64,000 nucleotides of DNA from NCBI GenBank assembly GCA_038373885.1, contig JAWZYV010000091.1, forward strand, positions 992,001 to 1,056,000, read 5' to 3'. The stretch comes from Cheiracanthium punctorium. Taxonomy: Eukaryota > Arthropoda > Arachnida > Araneae > Cheiracanthiidae. Shown here piece by piece: positions 36,863 through 49,048 of this stretch. The translations under genes were made by a program, and so were the position numbers. Under the pieces are notes generated by a model. The model saw only the letters and a list, made by a program, of their open reading frames with translations, was not told where the DNA came from and did no database searches. The first letter of the stretch is position 1. Each line of letters starts with the position of its first letter.

Positions 36863-38771
36863 CAGGGTTTACACTAGGGAAAAAAATTGGGTGAGATTCT
36901 CCCACTCTGGCTCCAAAATTAAGTGGGATTTTTAAAAATCTGAGTGAGAACGAGAGTTTTGTTTGTTTCCAAAAAAAAATTTTTTTTTCACATTTTACAA
37001 GCAAAAATAATGTAATTACAAAAATACAATGTCTAAGATTAGAGCTCATTCTAGGTAGGAAAAATGGCTAAGGGGTGCAAAGGTTTTAAAAAAGGGCATC
37101 ATTATTTTGAAAGAGCATTGTGTTTCTTAAAAAGAGCATTACATATCCTGATTATAAGCACTTCTACTTCGGGAAAAAAACTATGAAGAATTCAGTAAAA
37201 CAATGCTTTATTGATTTATAAATTAATAATAATTCATTAGTAATCTTTATTAATAAATTAATTACTAGTCTTTATTAAAAATTAGATAAAATTAATTAAG
37301 TTGATAAAGCTAAGTTATGTAAATGGTTAAATTACTTTTAAGTAACTTTGTTGTTAATTAACTTATTAAAATAAATTATAAATAATTAATTAATAAGAAT
37401 ATTTCTTTAAAGATTTTTAAGGCTTCTTTTTATAGTAAAAATAATCCCCAAACTTACCTAATAGACAAGAAAATGCTAAATTAAGTAAACCTTTTGCATA
37501 AGAAGAAGATTTTAATAAGAGCTTTATTGGATCACCTTGTCAAGAATCATTATTAAAAGTTAAACTCAATTAAGAAACACTTCATAAAGTAAAGTTGTTC
37601 TAAACTTAAATTTTCATTAAAATTTTTTTTTTCAATTTTTAAGTTATCACACCTATAAAAATAATTCATTTAATTTTTCATCATTCACTTGTCTCTGTAA
37701 GAATTAATTGAATAGTCCAAACAATTTAAATATTATAGTTAATACTTGAAAATATTAATAACACTTCTGTTCAAAAGAACCCTATATAATGGTATAAATA
37801 CCTATTCCAGTTATTCAATGTCTATTCCACTACAAATTCCACTTATTTCTTACTTTTTTAAATGGACAACAATAGCTAAAACTTTTTGCAGGATTATCAT
37901 GCAGCCATAATAACTATTCTGTTGATATTAGCAATCAGCTGGTCACTTATTTAACTGGCAATATTGAAATAGCCCGAAAGGAGATAAGAACATCAATTCT
38001 ATCTTTCCCTCCCCGTCTAGCTTAGAAAGAAAACCACAAGTAAGAAAGGAGGGAAAAATTATGTTTTGACAGTAAATTTCTAACTTTTGAACAAATTAAG
38101 ATGTCTTTTTAAAATTTAGACTCTGAATCAATTTTTGCATTTCAAAGTGATCCCCAAAATTTAAAAAAAATCGGTCCATTAATAAAAAAATTATAGATGA
38201 ATGAATTTTTACATAGTTGATTTCCATCCCCCCTTCTTATCATGATCGGCTACTCTACTACCCCGACTGGGCCTCCCGAGCGCTTCCCGTCTTCCCAGAG
38301 AAGGAGTTCTATTACCATAAAAGTTGTGCAAATTCATCCCTTTCATTTATCATGTATCATTAGCGCATTATGTGTGAGCAAACAAAAAACAGTTGAACAA
38401 ATAAAAGGGTCAAAGAAACTTTTAGAGATTAAAAAAAAATTTGCGGCAAAAGAGTGTGTCTAGTTTTTCATCATCGGGGAGCTAACGATTTTCTTTTTTA
38501 AAGGGCATTGGGGCGTGGCACCCCACTGACCCCGCCTAGAATGAGCTCAACAGATAATAAATATCAAAATAAACAATGTAATACACAAATGATTTTGATA
38601 ACAATACAATTTAATGATATCTTTGATTCTTTATCACATTAAATATTTTGCTGCAACATCAAAATTGAACAACCCAGCATGTGGGCTTTTCCCGCGACTG
38701 TTATTTTTTTGAGTGGGATTTAATGTGGCATTGCGGGAATCGCGCAATCCCGCGGTCTAGTGCGAACCCTG
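36863..38771 (-). mobile_element. Deleted hAT copy, same family as 16682-21476
   Basis: Termini CAGGGTTTACACTAG and CTAGTGCGAACCCTG, flanked by TGAAC and TAAAC (4 of 5 identical). It keeps only the family's two ends: the last codons of the transposase region (38571-38690, matching 16880-16990) and the right terminal 90 bp. The middle is lost and another element is inserted at 37048-38542. Confidence 0.85.
37048..38542. mobile_element. Unclassified element, 1.5 kb, ATTCTAGG ends, 6-bp flanks GAGCTC
   Basis: Ends ATTCTAGGTAGG and CCGCCTAGAAT, flanked by GAGCTC on both sides. The same join in the related hAT at about 16850 lacks it. The interior is very AT-rich with ttaattaa stretches. No coding domain is recognised. 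Because GAGCTC is itself a palindrome, the exact boundary is ambiguous. Confidence 0.7.
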
Positions 38772-38983
38772 TAAACATGCATTAGCATAAATTCAATTAA
38801 AACTTTGTTACAAAACTGCATAAATAAAAATTGAGCAGTATGCACATGCATAATGCCCCCCCCCCCTCCTCTCCCCCTCTGGTTTTGCCAGCAAATGTTT
38901 CTTTTTTTTTTTTACAAGCTCAATTATCCGGAATTTTCACTTATCCGGCATTCGATGGTTTCAGGATAGTCGAGCTTTTACTG

Positions 38984-40300
38984 TATGCCAGAGTTTTACA
39001 AATCATTATCGAAAGTAAGTTTCCCAAATTTAATATCTCACCCCCAGAAAATCACTGCTATGTCTACTTCATTTTATATATGTAAACAAGTGTTTTCAAC
39101 TATGAACCTTAGAAAGAATTCTTTTAGAAGTAGACAGACAGATGAGCATTTAGCCTTGTTCCTTAGAATCAGTGCATCTCACTTCGAATCTCAATATAAG
39201 GAACTTTAAAAAATGAAATCGCAATTTCATTCATCTCATTAACACATTTAAATTGTAATACTTGTATATTGTTTTTAAAATTTTAGAAAAATTCATCTTG
39301 GCATGCCAAACTTTTTTTTTTTTTTTTTTTTTCGATTTTTGGCGCTCGATCAAAAAAGTTTGCCCATCCCTGGTCTATGGTTTGAAGTTTGCATTTCTAT
39401 ATGTGCAATTTTCAAGTTCAAGTACTAAAAATTTGAATTTTGCCCAATAAAACACGGGTTTTTAATAAAACCAGCCCAGGTTGGACTTTTTTAACAACCC
39501 TAGTCTCACTTACAATATCTAAAATATTAATCTTGGATTGTTCACTGATCTACTTTTATCAGATACTTTTGCAGTCGTGATCAGGCCAAGAGGTTACTTG
39601 CACCTTAACGCCAACTAAAGTACTTAACAGAAGGTGATACGAACTCTTTAAGGAAGTTGATTGGTGTCCCCCCTCTTTTTTTTTCAAATAAAGCTTGTTT
39701 TTAATCTGTTAAGGGTGTGATACCTATATAAAAATTATATAAAGAAGGGAATATACATTTTCATTTATATAGAAGCGGGGGGGGGGGGAAACAAAGTATT
39801 TAATAGAAAAAATTTTGTAAAATGTAGGAATGAGATCCATACTGATTCTCCACACACACACACACACAATGTTTAGTTCTTTATTTCTTAAGAATGCATG
39901 TATATTGGGTCTTAAAAAATTTGTCAATGATGATTCATGTTAGGTTCATTTAAACTAGTGATTAGTGTTGTGCCTTGTCTTTGTCAGGTGAATGGATAAT
40001 AATGTGTATTTTTCTGCTACTTTTTTAAAAATTATTGCTTTGTATGCAGAAGTTTGATCATATAGCATTTTGCTTGTAAAAAATTAATAAAATTCCTGGT
40101 CCTTAATAAATGATCCACTTTCCTCCTTTTTTTTTTTTTTTAATTGCATAGATGTGTAATGAGTTCTAACTAAAATTTCTTTTTAGACCCTTATAAAAAT
40201 AAAATAACCACCTGTGTTAAAAAAAAAAAAAAAGTGCTGTGAGTTATTCAAATTTGCTACTGTTAAATTGTTTTTTCCCCTTGTTTTCTTCCCCTTTTAG
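38984..40300. other. Intronic; orphan TE ends and simple repeats
   Basis: A T run at 39310-39331 followed by tttggcgctcgatcaaaaaagtttgcccatccctg resembles one end of a hAT MITE without a partner. A CA repeat lies at 39851-39868 and a G run at about 39777-39788. Confidence 0.45.
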
Positions 40301-40691
40301 TTAAAGAAAGTGACTGAGCAGATAAGTGTTCTTGCTGCTGAGACTCGAAAACGGGATAAAAAGAAAAAGAAGCGCAAGAAGAGGGAAAAAGAAGAACCTA
40401 AAGAACCGAAAATTGAAGAAGATATACCTCCTATGGAAGCTACTTCTACCATTCCTCCTTCATCATCATCATCTCAGTCTAAGCCTCCTAAAAGTGCTAA
40501 AAAAAGTACAAGTGGTAAAACTTTAAATGCTAATAATAAAGTTCCAAATCAAAAACGACAGAGAACAAACAGTAAATCTTCCAAGAAGAGTAAGCCAGTT
40601 CCAGCATTTGACAGTGAAGATGAAGATAATGCTAAACCAATGTCATATGATGAAAAGAGGCAACTTAGCTTAGACATTAATAAACTTCCTG
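40301..40691 (+). CDS. fs(1)h: BET gene exon: motif B, basic region and start of ET domain
   Basis: Exon of 391 bp (130 codons plus one base), between ccttttag and gtaagt. [14 protein letters not shown] continues the motif-B coiled coil that helps BET proteins dimerise. It is followed by a Lys/Arg block ([17 protein letters not shown]), the basic interaction region next to the phospho-cluster. A Pro/Ser/Lys spacer comes next, then FDSEDED and [18 protein letters not shown], the start of the extra-terminal (ET) domain. The final G of the exon joins GT of the next exon to make a Gly codon, giving the conserved [11 protein letters not shown]. Confidence 0.96.
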
Positions 40692-42599
40692 GTAAGTTAT
40701 TGAGATATTCTTGTTCTGTAAATCTTAATCAAAACTTCTCAAATATTTATTAATTTCATGTGCGAGCAAGAATATTGCTATTTTCCACAGTAAGGATTAA
40801 ATTAATTGAATTCCTGAGTATAGTATATCATAAATTTTCAATACTTTATTAATACACTTGAAACAAATTGATAAGTGTTTAAAACTTTGGATTTAAAGTT
40901 TAGCTGTCCATCATTTTGTATTTGCTTTAATTCCCTTAAAAACAAATAAAATATGTATTAATTTAAAATATTAATATGTCATTAAATGGATAACAATATG
41001 TTCAGTATAGAAAATGGTTCACATAGCATTTATGATTTTTGTTGGACCTGCCTAAAGATATGGTTTTGTTCCCCCCCAAAAAATTCACATTAAAATATCC
41101 ATATCTACTTAGGAATATATCACTGATATGGATCATAATGTACTTCTTATACAGCGGTATTCGCAAAAAACCGTGTAACAGGTCGAACACGAAATCAGCT
41201 TTTTACCGTTACAGGCTGATCACATACCAATTTTTTCAAAACGGTATTCACCAACTTTTTAAAAACTATTGCTGGCTATCCAACCAGCTGATTGCTGACC
41301 CTTGACCAGGGATGTAACCGATATTGATTTTGCCGGATACCGGATATCCGAAGCTCCTTTGGTTTGCCGGATACGGATATCCGGCACTAAACATGTATTT
41401 ATAGCCTGTTCGCCGAGTCGAGAGAACGAAACTAAATAATGGCACATGTAAACTGGCGAAGCTTAAGCACCTGGCATTTTGCCAAAGCGCCAAACACAGT
41501 ATGAATTTCTGCTTTCTTCCATTTACGCTGTTAGGCGCATTTAACCTTTCTTAACTCCAAACTAGAGATTGGTGAAAAAATATGTAATTCTTTGGTAACC
41601 CGTTTGTTTACTTTCATTCTCTCGTTTCTGCAAACAGACTATAGTTATTCGGTGTGTTTTTCATTATTTTTATATAATGACATCAGAACAATAAATTGTA
41701 AGCATGTTTAACACATCATTTAAGTATTTTTTAATAATTGACTTATAATTTACAAAAACTAAATATCTTTACATATATGTGCATAAAAAATGTTACTTAA
41801 AATGTAAACAGTTAAAATATTCTTTTTATGTAAACAGTGCTGGCAGAAGGAAATAAATTTAACCAGGACACATTTATTAAAATAACTGTAATTGTAGAGT
41901 TATTTTTTCCCAAACATGGGTTTAATGCTTTTTTTTTTGTTTTTTTGTTTTTTAATATTAATTTACTATTAATTTACGTTAAGTGATTTTTTTTAGTTTA
42001 TTTTAAGTTAAATTACTTTTAGAGATTGATAAATAACAAGTAAATCTCTTTTAAATATTTATAAAACAGGATTTTAAGGTTATGCATTAAATTTCTTTAA
42101 TAATAAAAAACTATAAATTAAAAAACAAAAATAGATCTATTTAATTGTTTAGCTTCTAAAATATATGAGCCCTCTTTCACAGCACTAAAACTTATATGGT
42201 ACCAAATTCATTAATAAATAAAAAATTCTCCCTGTCACTGTAAATAAATATGAAGACAGAATAATCGGAGTTTTTTGTTAATTATCAGATTTCTGGAACA
42301 AATAAAAAATATTGGAAAAACTTCATGGGGAGAGAGTGTAAAATTACATTATTACATCATTTTTGGAGAATGTAAAAAAAAAAAAAAAAAAATTAAAATG
42401 AGAGAAACTGCACATACTGAATTCACATATATTTCAAATGATACTACACAGTTCTTGTCATTAAACTTCCCCTATAAACAGCAGTCTACAGCTGAAAAGG
42501 ATGAGATCACCTCCAAATTTGCACATGGACACTACATGACATGTATTTAAGTTTTTTATTTTTTTTTAAGTTCAGAAAGTGTCTGCTAAGCAGCACTTT

Positions 42600-43140
42600 G
42601 CAACATGAATATGAGCCTAACTAGTGATATATGTGCTAAAAAACTACTAAACAAATGTTGAAATTGTGTTTTTATTTTGAATGATCCCTTTCCATATTTA
42701 ATAGCAACTTGAACACTTTTAACTTCAGCTTTTTAATCAAAATTCTCTAAGCACTTCTCATGTATCTATCTATCTATATACATATAAATAAATGAATGTT
42801 TGTAGGTGGGTGGGTGTGTATGACAATGAAAAACTCCAAAATCGTTTAACCGATAACCATGAAATTTGGTACACCTAAGTGTGTCATGGAGAAGGTTTTT
42901 ATGCTATCCATTTTTCTCTAGCTCGCTGCTAACTGCCGCTGCAGAACGTCAAATTCTATTCAACCACTTGCTATGAAAATACCATTTAAACTACTGAACC
43001 AATGTTGAAATTGTGCGTTTATTTTGAATGATCCCTTTCCAGTGTTAAATTTGCTGTTTTTTTCATGTTTAATAGCAACTGGAACATTTTTAACCCTAAC
43101 TTTTAATAAAAATTTCCTAAGCACTGTTCATGTATAGTCT
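42600..43140. repeat. Direct repeat flanking a LINE-tail-like fragment
   Basis: The phrase aaatgttgaaattgtg..tttattttgaatgatccctttcca...tttaatagcaact occurs at about 42652 and 43003. Between them, about 42780-42960, is sequence related to the reverse of 12150-12300 (accataaccatgaaatttggt..agaaggtttttatgctatcc). Confidence 0.6.
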
Positions 43141-43643
43141 ATAAAACAAATTTGGTTACTATCGGTTAGTGGTAGAACCCTATTCAGGGGAAGTTCAATT
43201 ATTACTATCTGGTACATTACATTAAATTTTCAAATTTATCATTGCCACTAAATATTATTGATATAATTTTGAGTCTAATTTTTTTCATTTTTAGCGAGGA
43301 AAGTAGCATTAAATTGCAGATTAAATAATACTTTGTTGCGTGGTCAAAATGAATTACGTATAGTATATACTTTCCAATTTAATATTTACATAATAGATAC
43401 TGAGCATGAAATATATATTTAAAAAAAAAACAACATAAGAATTTAACACAATAAGATGCACGCACGCACACACACACACAAAGAAACAACCCTTCAGAAA
43501 AAAACGTCCCCCCATCCCCCACCCAAGTATGGAGGGTTTTTAGGCATTCTTACTTCTACTCATGAATAGGATGCTTATTATGTTTCATGTTTTGCATGAT
43601 GAACAAAAGTTTTTTAGCATTATGTGGAGCCGAACGATTTCTA

Positions 43644-43935
43644 TTATCTGTATAAACTCTTTTTACCACCTTCCTGTAATATTTTGGGTGGTTTGTCAAC
43701 ATCTGTTTTTTTACTAGAATGTCCAATATTTTTCAAATTCCCATAGATATCAGAATGTTTAAATTGTAGATGGCTCCACAACAGTTTGGTAGACTGACAT
43801 TTCAAACATTTCCCACACATAATTGATTTCTGTTCTGATTCAGGGGAGCACAATAGACATATTGCTTTACTTATGTCTGTTTCACTAACTCTAAAATAAT
43901 CCCAAATTGGTGATTCTAAGATTAGCCATATTGTA
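43644..43935 (-). pseudogene. hAT transposase remnant: BED zinc finger
   Basis: The minus-strand frame reads SPIWDYFRVSE, then ICLLC, CGKCLKC and LLWSHLQFKHSDIYG. The W.YF...C..C...W.HL...H pattern is the BED-type DNA-binding finger found at the N terminus of many hAT transposases. The frame has a stop just upstream and ends in KKSLYR at 43644, with no catalytic domain attached, so only this fragment survives or the rest sits in other decayed exons. It belongs to the surrounding hAT by position. Confidence 0.75.
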
Positions 43936-44097
43936 GTAACTCACACTAGTATTAACAAATGTTTTTTCTATAAAGTGTCATGAATCAGGCTATGCGCATC
44001 TTCGAACTGATCATGAACAAAAAAAGCATGGCATGTGAAACTCCTGGTGAAACTAAAGTAAGGTTTTACTTATGATTTGGAACCAAAACTACTGTTT

Positions 44098-45712
44098 CAG
44101 ACTTGCCAACTTTTACGCTTTTATGCATACAGCGCTTTTTTTTACGCATTTCCGGATATTTTCTTCCTAACTTGTGTATATTTCTTTAAAAGTGAAATTG
44201 ATATTAAAAAGAAATGTAATAGGTTATAAATTGAAATGAAGTTCTATGTTAGGGCCTTTTTGCCTTTTCAATATGGATCTAAGTGGCAGCATCGGCACCA
44301 TGATCCACATCGCACATCCTTGTTCACACATTGCGCATCAAAATATTTTTCTTTGTTGCCACTGAGGCAAAGAAAAATCTTTTTCCACATGCGACGCCGA
44401 GTATTTCTTAATTGGTTTACCCAGTCATGACGTCATACAGTAGAGCGAATGGGAGAATCGTTTACTAGGGAGTAGGTCTTTCTCCTGTGTGCATCTCACG
44501 GGGTGTTCTTCGTTATCAGCCATCGGCGCGTGCCCGCTTTGCTGTTAAGTGGTAGACGCAGACAGTAGCTTGAGCATACTTTGATTGCTTTTCTGAGGAT
44601 TATTTTCGATAAATGATCACTGGCACAGCATAACTTATAAACTTATGAACATAGCAAAGAATGGGTATACATGGGTATACAGGGGTCGCGCTGTCGATCG
44701 CAAATTGCGAAAATAAAATTAGTTTGGCGAAAGAAAATACGTTTGGGCGAAAATATTGACAATTGCTTTTCTTAATGATGTCCGAAAAATCTAATTTGGT
44801 GAAATGTTAAAAAGAGCCAGCGCAACCCCTGGGGTATATATAGTATCATATGTCAAAGGAGCAAAATTTGCTTATTGTAACGTATGCCGGAGTGATTTCA
44901 GCATTTCTCATGGAGGAAAGTATGACATTTCGCCCCACTCGAGTTCGTCAAAACACAGTGAAAATGTGAAACGTGCTGACAGCAGTAAGTCTACAAACAT
45001 TTTTCAAAGAGGACGGACAGTCCAGTGGCAGATTAATGCAAGTTTCTCGGGGGTGGGAAGTTAGAAGATTGACATATACATCCATTTTATGGAAGCAATT
45101 TAGGATCTTTTACATTAATTTCTTTTTTCTCGGGGGGGGGGGGGGGGTCGCCCCCCCCCAATCCGCCCTTGGGACAGTCGGACGTTATTCATGCAGAACT
45201 GTTAATTACATCTTTCTTGATCGAATACCATGTTCCTATTTCAGCAGCTGAATGTGAGAGGGCTATCAATATTATTCGGAAAAACAGAAATGAATTCAGG
45301 TGCAACTTGTCTAATAAGATTTTGGAAAGCCTTCTTATTATGAAAGATTTTTACTTCAGATTTTCTGAATAAAGCAGAAAAAGCTACTGCTTTGAAGTCA
45401 GCACAGTCAAAATGAGTTTTTTCAAGCCAGTTAAGTGATTATAATTAATAAATTGTTAGTCACAAGAAATCTGGAAAATGGTGTATTAATTGATTTGCCT
45501 TTTATTCAACAACTTCATTTTCTTTTATTGTTCTTAGCTTTATTTAATACTTCTAACAAATAATAGTGATATAAAATGCATTAAAAATAATACTCGTGCA
45601 TTATATGGTGAAAGGTAAAAAATAACACTCACGCGTTGTATAGCAAAAAGTGTCGAAATTTCTGTTCGCGCGCTGTTTTACACATTTTGATTTTCCCAGG
45701 TTGGCAAGTCTG
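44098..45712 (+). mobile_element. Internally deleted hAT, 1.6 kb, 6-bp flanking repeats
   Basis: Ends CAGACTTGCCAAC and GGTTGGCAAGTCTG, flanked by CTGTTT on both sides. The + strand keeps the N-terminal finger (44804-45010) and C-terminal piece (45169-45372) of a transposase. Long G and C runs at about 45131-45163 lie at or near the deletion join. Confidence 0.85.
44804..45372 (+). pseudogene. hAT transposase with N- and C-terminal ends only
   Basis: The first part reads FAYCNVCRSDFSISHGGKYDI..HSSSSKHSENVK, a C2H2-like finger of the hAT group often annotated DUF4371/ZBED in arthropods. After a frame change and the G/C run, the second part reads VIHAELLITSFLIEYHVPIS and then CERAINIIRKNRNEF..NLSNKILESLLIMK, the usual C-terminal text. 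In full elements several hundred residues separate VPIS from CERA, so the catalytic core has been deleted. Cannot be active. Confidence 0.82.
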
Positions 45713-46106
45713 CTGTTTTGATTGGTTGAAACTGGAGGGATGGTTTTAGTGCTGCCCCCCCCCTCCATTAAATTCAAACCAAAACTAATACATGCAAGAT
45801 GAATTCAAAAAATTGAAATAGTTGCAGTTTACTTTCCTTTGTTTGCCTTGAAACTACAATTAATAGGTTACATTTTTTGTTAATGAATTATTGTTATAGT
45901 CAATGAGTTAAACAATAGTTTTCCTTTACTTTTATTTTAGTCTAAAGCTCTTTGAAAGCCATAGGTTTTATTCAAAAATAGTGGCTACCCAATCTTGGAT
46001 AGAAACCTGATATTGGAAATCAATTTGATTGCATAAGACATCAATCAAAAAATATATCCATCTGTCTTATGTATCATTTTACCAAGATTTTTCATCCTGT
46101 CCCATG

Positions 46107-46783
46107 ATACCTGCCAACCCTTCTGGTTTTGACAGAAGACTTATGTTTTTTTAAGCTATCTTCCGGTCTTCTGCCAGAAGATAAAATCTTCTGTTTTTTT
46201 AAATTTTTAGTTGATATATTAAATTGTATTGCAAACTATTATAAAAAATTGGTAAATAAATAAATCCATTTCAAAGTCATTTATTAAGGTAATCATTTCA
46301 ACAGCCAACAGCACAATGCTGTTGTATGAGTGAGGTCAAAGCATTTGTAAAGACTTCATTTCATTCCTCCGTCAGTAATTCATCATTAGAAAATTTATTT
46401 GTTTTGAAAACTAAAGCTAACATACTTTGTTATGAAAATAATTTTTCTGATAAACTATTAGTAGAAGAAAAAAAAAAATCTCAATCTGTTTATTTTTCAA
46501 TGTACTTTGGTTAAAAATAGTCAAATTTCCATCTATTTAATTGTTTTTATTTTTGTGAAAATATTCCATCTTTCTCCGTTTTTGTATAAAAATTTCAGGT
46601 AAGCTCTTTTCTATTACTATTTAATTTTGTTTTAATTTCCATGCATTACTGATATAAAAAAATGAGAAATCATGATAAACTGGGGGTCTTCTGTTTTTAC
46701 TTCTTATATTTAAAAATTATCTTCTGATTTTTTGTGAAATCTTCTGTTTTTTCAACCTGAGTCTTCCTGATTTTGGCAGGTAT
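46107..46783. mobile_element. MITE with ATACCTGCCAA / TTGGCAGGTAT ends
   Basis: Inverted ends with flanks ccatg and gcatg (share CATG). The interior repeats cttctg..ttttt near both ends. The family resembles the element at 20539-21015 and the orphan end at about 25400. Nested in the hAT at 41307-46894. Confidence 0.6.
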
Positions 46784-46894
46784 GCATGCATATTATAGAT
46801 AGAACTTTAGTAGTATATAGCCGGATATCTGGCAGAGAAGCCGGATATTGGTACCGGATGTCCGGTTACTTGCCGGATATCCGTTACATCCCTA

Positions 46895-47432
46895 CCCTTG
46901 ACCCCCTCTCCCTTTTAAGGGAAATCTTTCTTTAAGGGGATTCATTCGGGAAAATAATCTGAGCTAAATAGTTCAAAATAAGCAGGAGTGTAAATTGTTT
47001 TCATGTATTTTATAATCAGAAATGCTCTAATTATTTATTTCAGGGATTTCTGTTGGTTGCAATTTGTAACTGATATTTTATTCATTCATACATATGAATT
47101 TAAAAGCTATATTGATTTCAAAAGATAATAGTTTTAAAAGGCATTTAAGGGTTTTTTATTTTTTAATGTATCTCAATCAAAAACAGTACAATTGTTAAGA
47201 AATTTGTTAATACCTATTTAAGAGCTTACCCTGGTGATATTTTGTTTTACTGTAGGAGAAGGTATGAGTTTTAGATGAGTATTAATAATTAAAATTGCAA
47301 ATGCATGAAAAAGCAAAATTTTTCATAATGTTTAATGCAGTTGTGATGATTCTCATGCTAAAACCCACTGGTGACCATATTTTGGTCACAAAAATATGGA
47401 TTATAGAACAGCTCTGCGAATATTTTGTAATA
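46895..47432. other. Intronic, no feature recognised
   Basis: AT-rich sequence between two TE clusters, without coding exons. Confidence 0.5.
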
Positions 47433-47639
47433 CAGTGCATCCCAAAAGTTAAGACAATAGTTTTTTTCATTTTACAATTGAAAAAGAAGAATAAATATTT
47501 CAAAAAGCATTTTTAATTATAATTAACATCAAGACAATAATATCACACAATCACAGATTTTGCGATAAAAACAAAAAATGAAAATTTAGTGTCCCAAAAG
47601 TTTATAGACAACTCATTTTTTCCCCTTTAACATTCCAAT

Positions 47640-47870
47640 TTTTTAGTCATGTTTTCTAATCACTTCAAAAACTCAATCAGGCATACTCGAAATAAGCATT
47701 TGAAGAGATTCTGGCTTTAGAGAAAAGCAACTTCTTTGAATTACCAGCTTTAGATCTTGAACTCTTGCAAATTGACGTCCATTAGCATGTACGTCTCTAG
47801 TTAATATTCCCCAAAGGTTCTCCACTGGATTCAGGTCAGGACTTAGGGCTGGCTAGTCCATAACAGCTAC
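47640..47870 (-). pseudogene. Tc1-like transposase C-terminal remnant
   Basis: The minus-strand frame contains SPDLNPVENLWGILTRDVH and ANGRQFARVQDLK, the signature around the third catalytic acidic residue (Glu of NPVEN) of Tc1-like transposases, ending in KPESLQMLISSMPD, a stop, then VFEVIRKHD. Just beyond the hAT insertion the frame continues upstream with WFRLNQVAVMD. In-frame stops show it is dead. Confidence 0.85.
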
Positions 47871-48740
47871 TTGGTTTCAGTGGCGGCCCGTGGTCAAAAA
47901 TGTTAGTGCAGCCGGAAACATATGACACATATTCTTGATAAATTCAGGAATATAAAGTCGAGAGTTTTCCTTTAATGCGTCAGCAATTTAGCTCCCACTT
48001 CTTATCAACTCCTTAAATGTTAAAGAATTTTTTAAATGTTCGATTGAGCCTTCATGTGTTTTACATGCTCTTGTGATGGTGGTTAATCCATCGTATCCAG
48101 TACCATTCCAAACGGTCTTTTTTATCTCAACGATTAAACAAAGCCAACAAAACATTTTTTTGTAAATAAAAACTGCCCCATAGCCACGAGAATAGTGCAT
48201 ATCATGAGAAATGGAAGCTATGACCATACTGAGACGAACCTGTTTTTTTCTTATGAATGGACAATTTTGGTGTCGGTCTATTTTCTTTTAGTGGTTGTCG
48301 TTTATCTTTTTTCCATGTGTTAAACGGAGTTTCAAGCAAGACACAAACTGGATCATAACGGGGCTCCATGTTTCAAAACGGTTAAATCATAGATTCCAAT
48401 AACACATGGACACAGTAACAAATAAGGCTAAAAACTTTCAACCTTCCCAGACAAAAAAAAAAAAAAAAAAAAAAAATGTTAGAATGGGCTACAATAGCGG
48501 TTCTCAACCTTTTAACGTGGTGCCCCCCCCCCCCTCACATTTTTCAGCATACATAGTTTTAATAATGAACATTTTAAGCGAAAATGGATATGATGAGATA
48601 AAATGAGAATAAATAAGATGATTTTTTAAAAACATGCATCACTACTTGCTCTATAGTTCCCCCCCTCCCTCCCTCCCCCGCAAACGTTTTGCAGGGGGTG
48701 CGCCCCCCTCATCTTGAGATATGCTGGGCTAGAACATATA

Positions 48741-48797
48741 TTCTGTGTCTTTATTCTCTCCCCCACTTGAAGTGGGGAAGAGAATAAAGACACAGAA
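48741..48797. repeat. 28-bp inverted repeat with 1-nt loop
   Basis: Arms 48741-48768 and 48770-48797 match at 27 of 28 positions around a single G. Confidence 0.95.
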
Positions 48798-48995
48798 GTC
48801 CCTTGACACTTGAAGTCCCTTCTCTCCGAGCCAATCAGTTTGTCGAAATCACAAATGCTGCAAAAGACAGAAAACCCTTCTTCGGCTGTGTCTTAGCTAA
48901 AACACCCTATGCTACCCTAAGCTGGAGAAATTGCTTGCGTAGTTGTTACCATGGCAATGGTGCTGCCAATTTCTTAATCAGCACTGAGGGCTGTA

Positions 48996-49048
48996 CCGAG
49001 GCCTCCGAGAGAGGAGAAAGAATATTTTTCCTCTCTCGGAGGCCTCGG
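48996..49048. repeat. 20-bp perfect inverted repeat, GC-rich
   Basis: Arms ccgaggcctccgagagagga (48996-49015) and its exact reverse complement (49029-49048), loop 13 nt. The phrase ggctgtacc is repeated directly at the outer edges. Confidence 0.95.

Larger units (their letters stand above)
36151..38983. mobile_element. Pogo/Tigger-like element, 2.8 kb including nested insertions
   Basis: Termini CAGTAAAAGCTCGATTATCC and GGATAGTCGAGCTTTTACTG with TA on both sides (36149-36150 and 38984-38985). Without the nested hAT (36863-38771) the element would be about 0.9 kb. No transposase motif survives. Its internal text is shared with the tandem duplication at 31854-34116. Confidence 0.88.
41307..46894 (-). 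mobile_element. hAT element, 5.6 kb, perfect 8-bp TSD CCCTTGAC, hosting other elements
   Basis: Ends CAGGGATGTAACCGATATTG and CGGATATCCGTTACATCCCTA (last base A where G is expected), flanked by CCCTTGAC at 41299-41306 and 46895-46902. Both sub-terminal regions carry repeated gccggatatccg motifs, typical hAT transposase-binding repeats. A BED finger lies on the minus strand at 43644-43935. Elements at 44098-45712 and 46107-46783 are nested inside. Confidence 0.92.

Noticed and set aside
45131..45163. Long G run followed by C run as a possible G-quadruplex or hairpin
   Set aside because: Homopolymer runs of this kind occur at many TE sites here and are prone to sequencing error; no further support.
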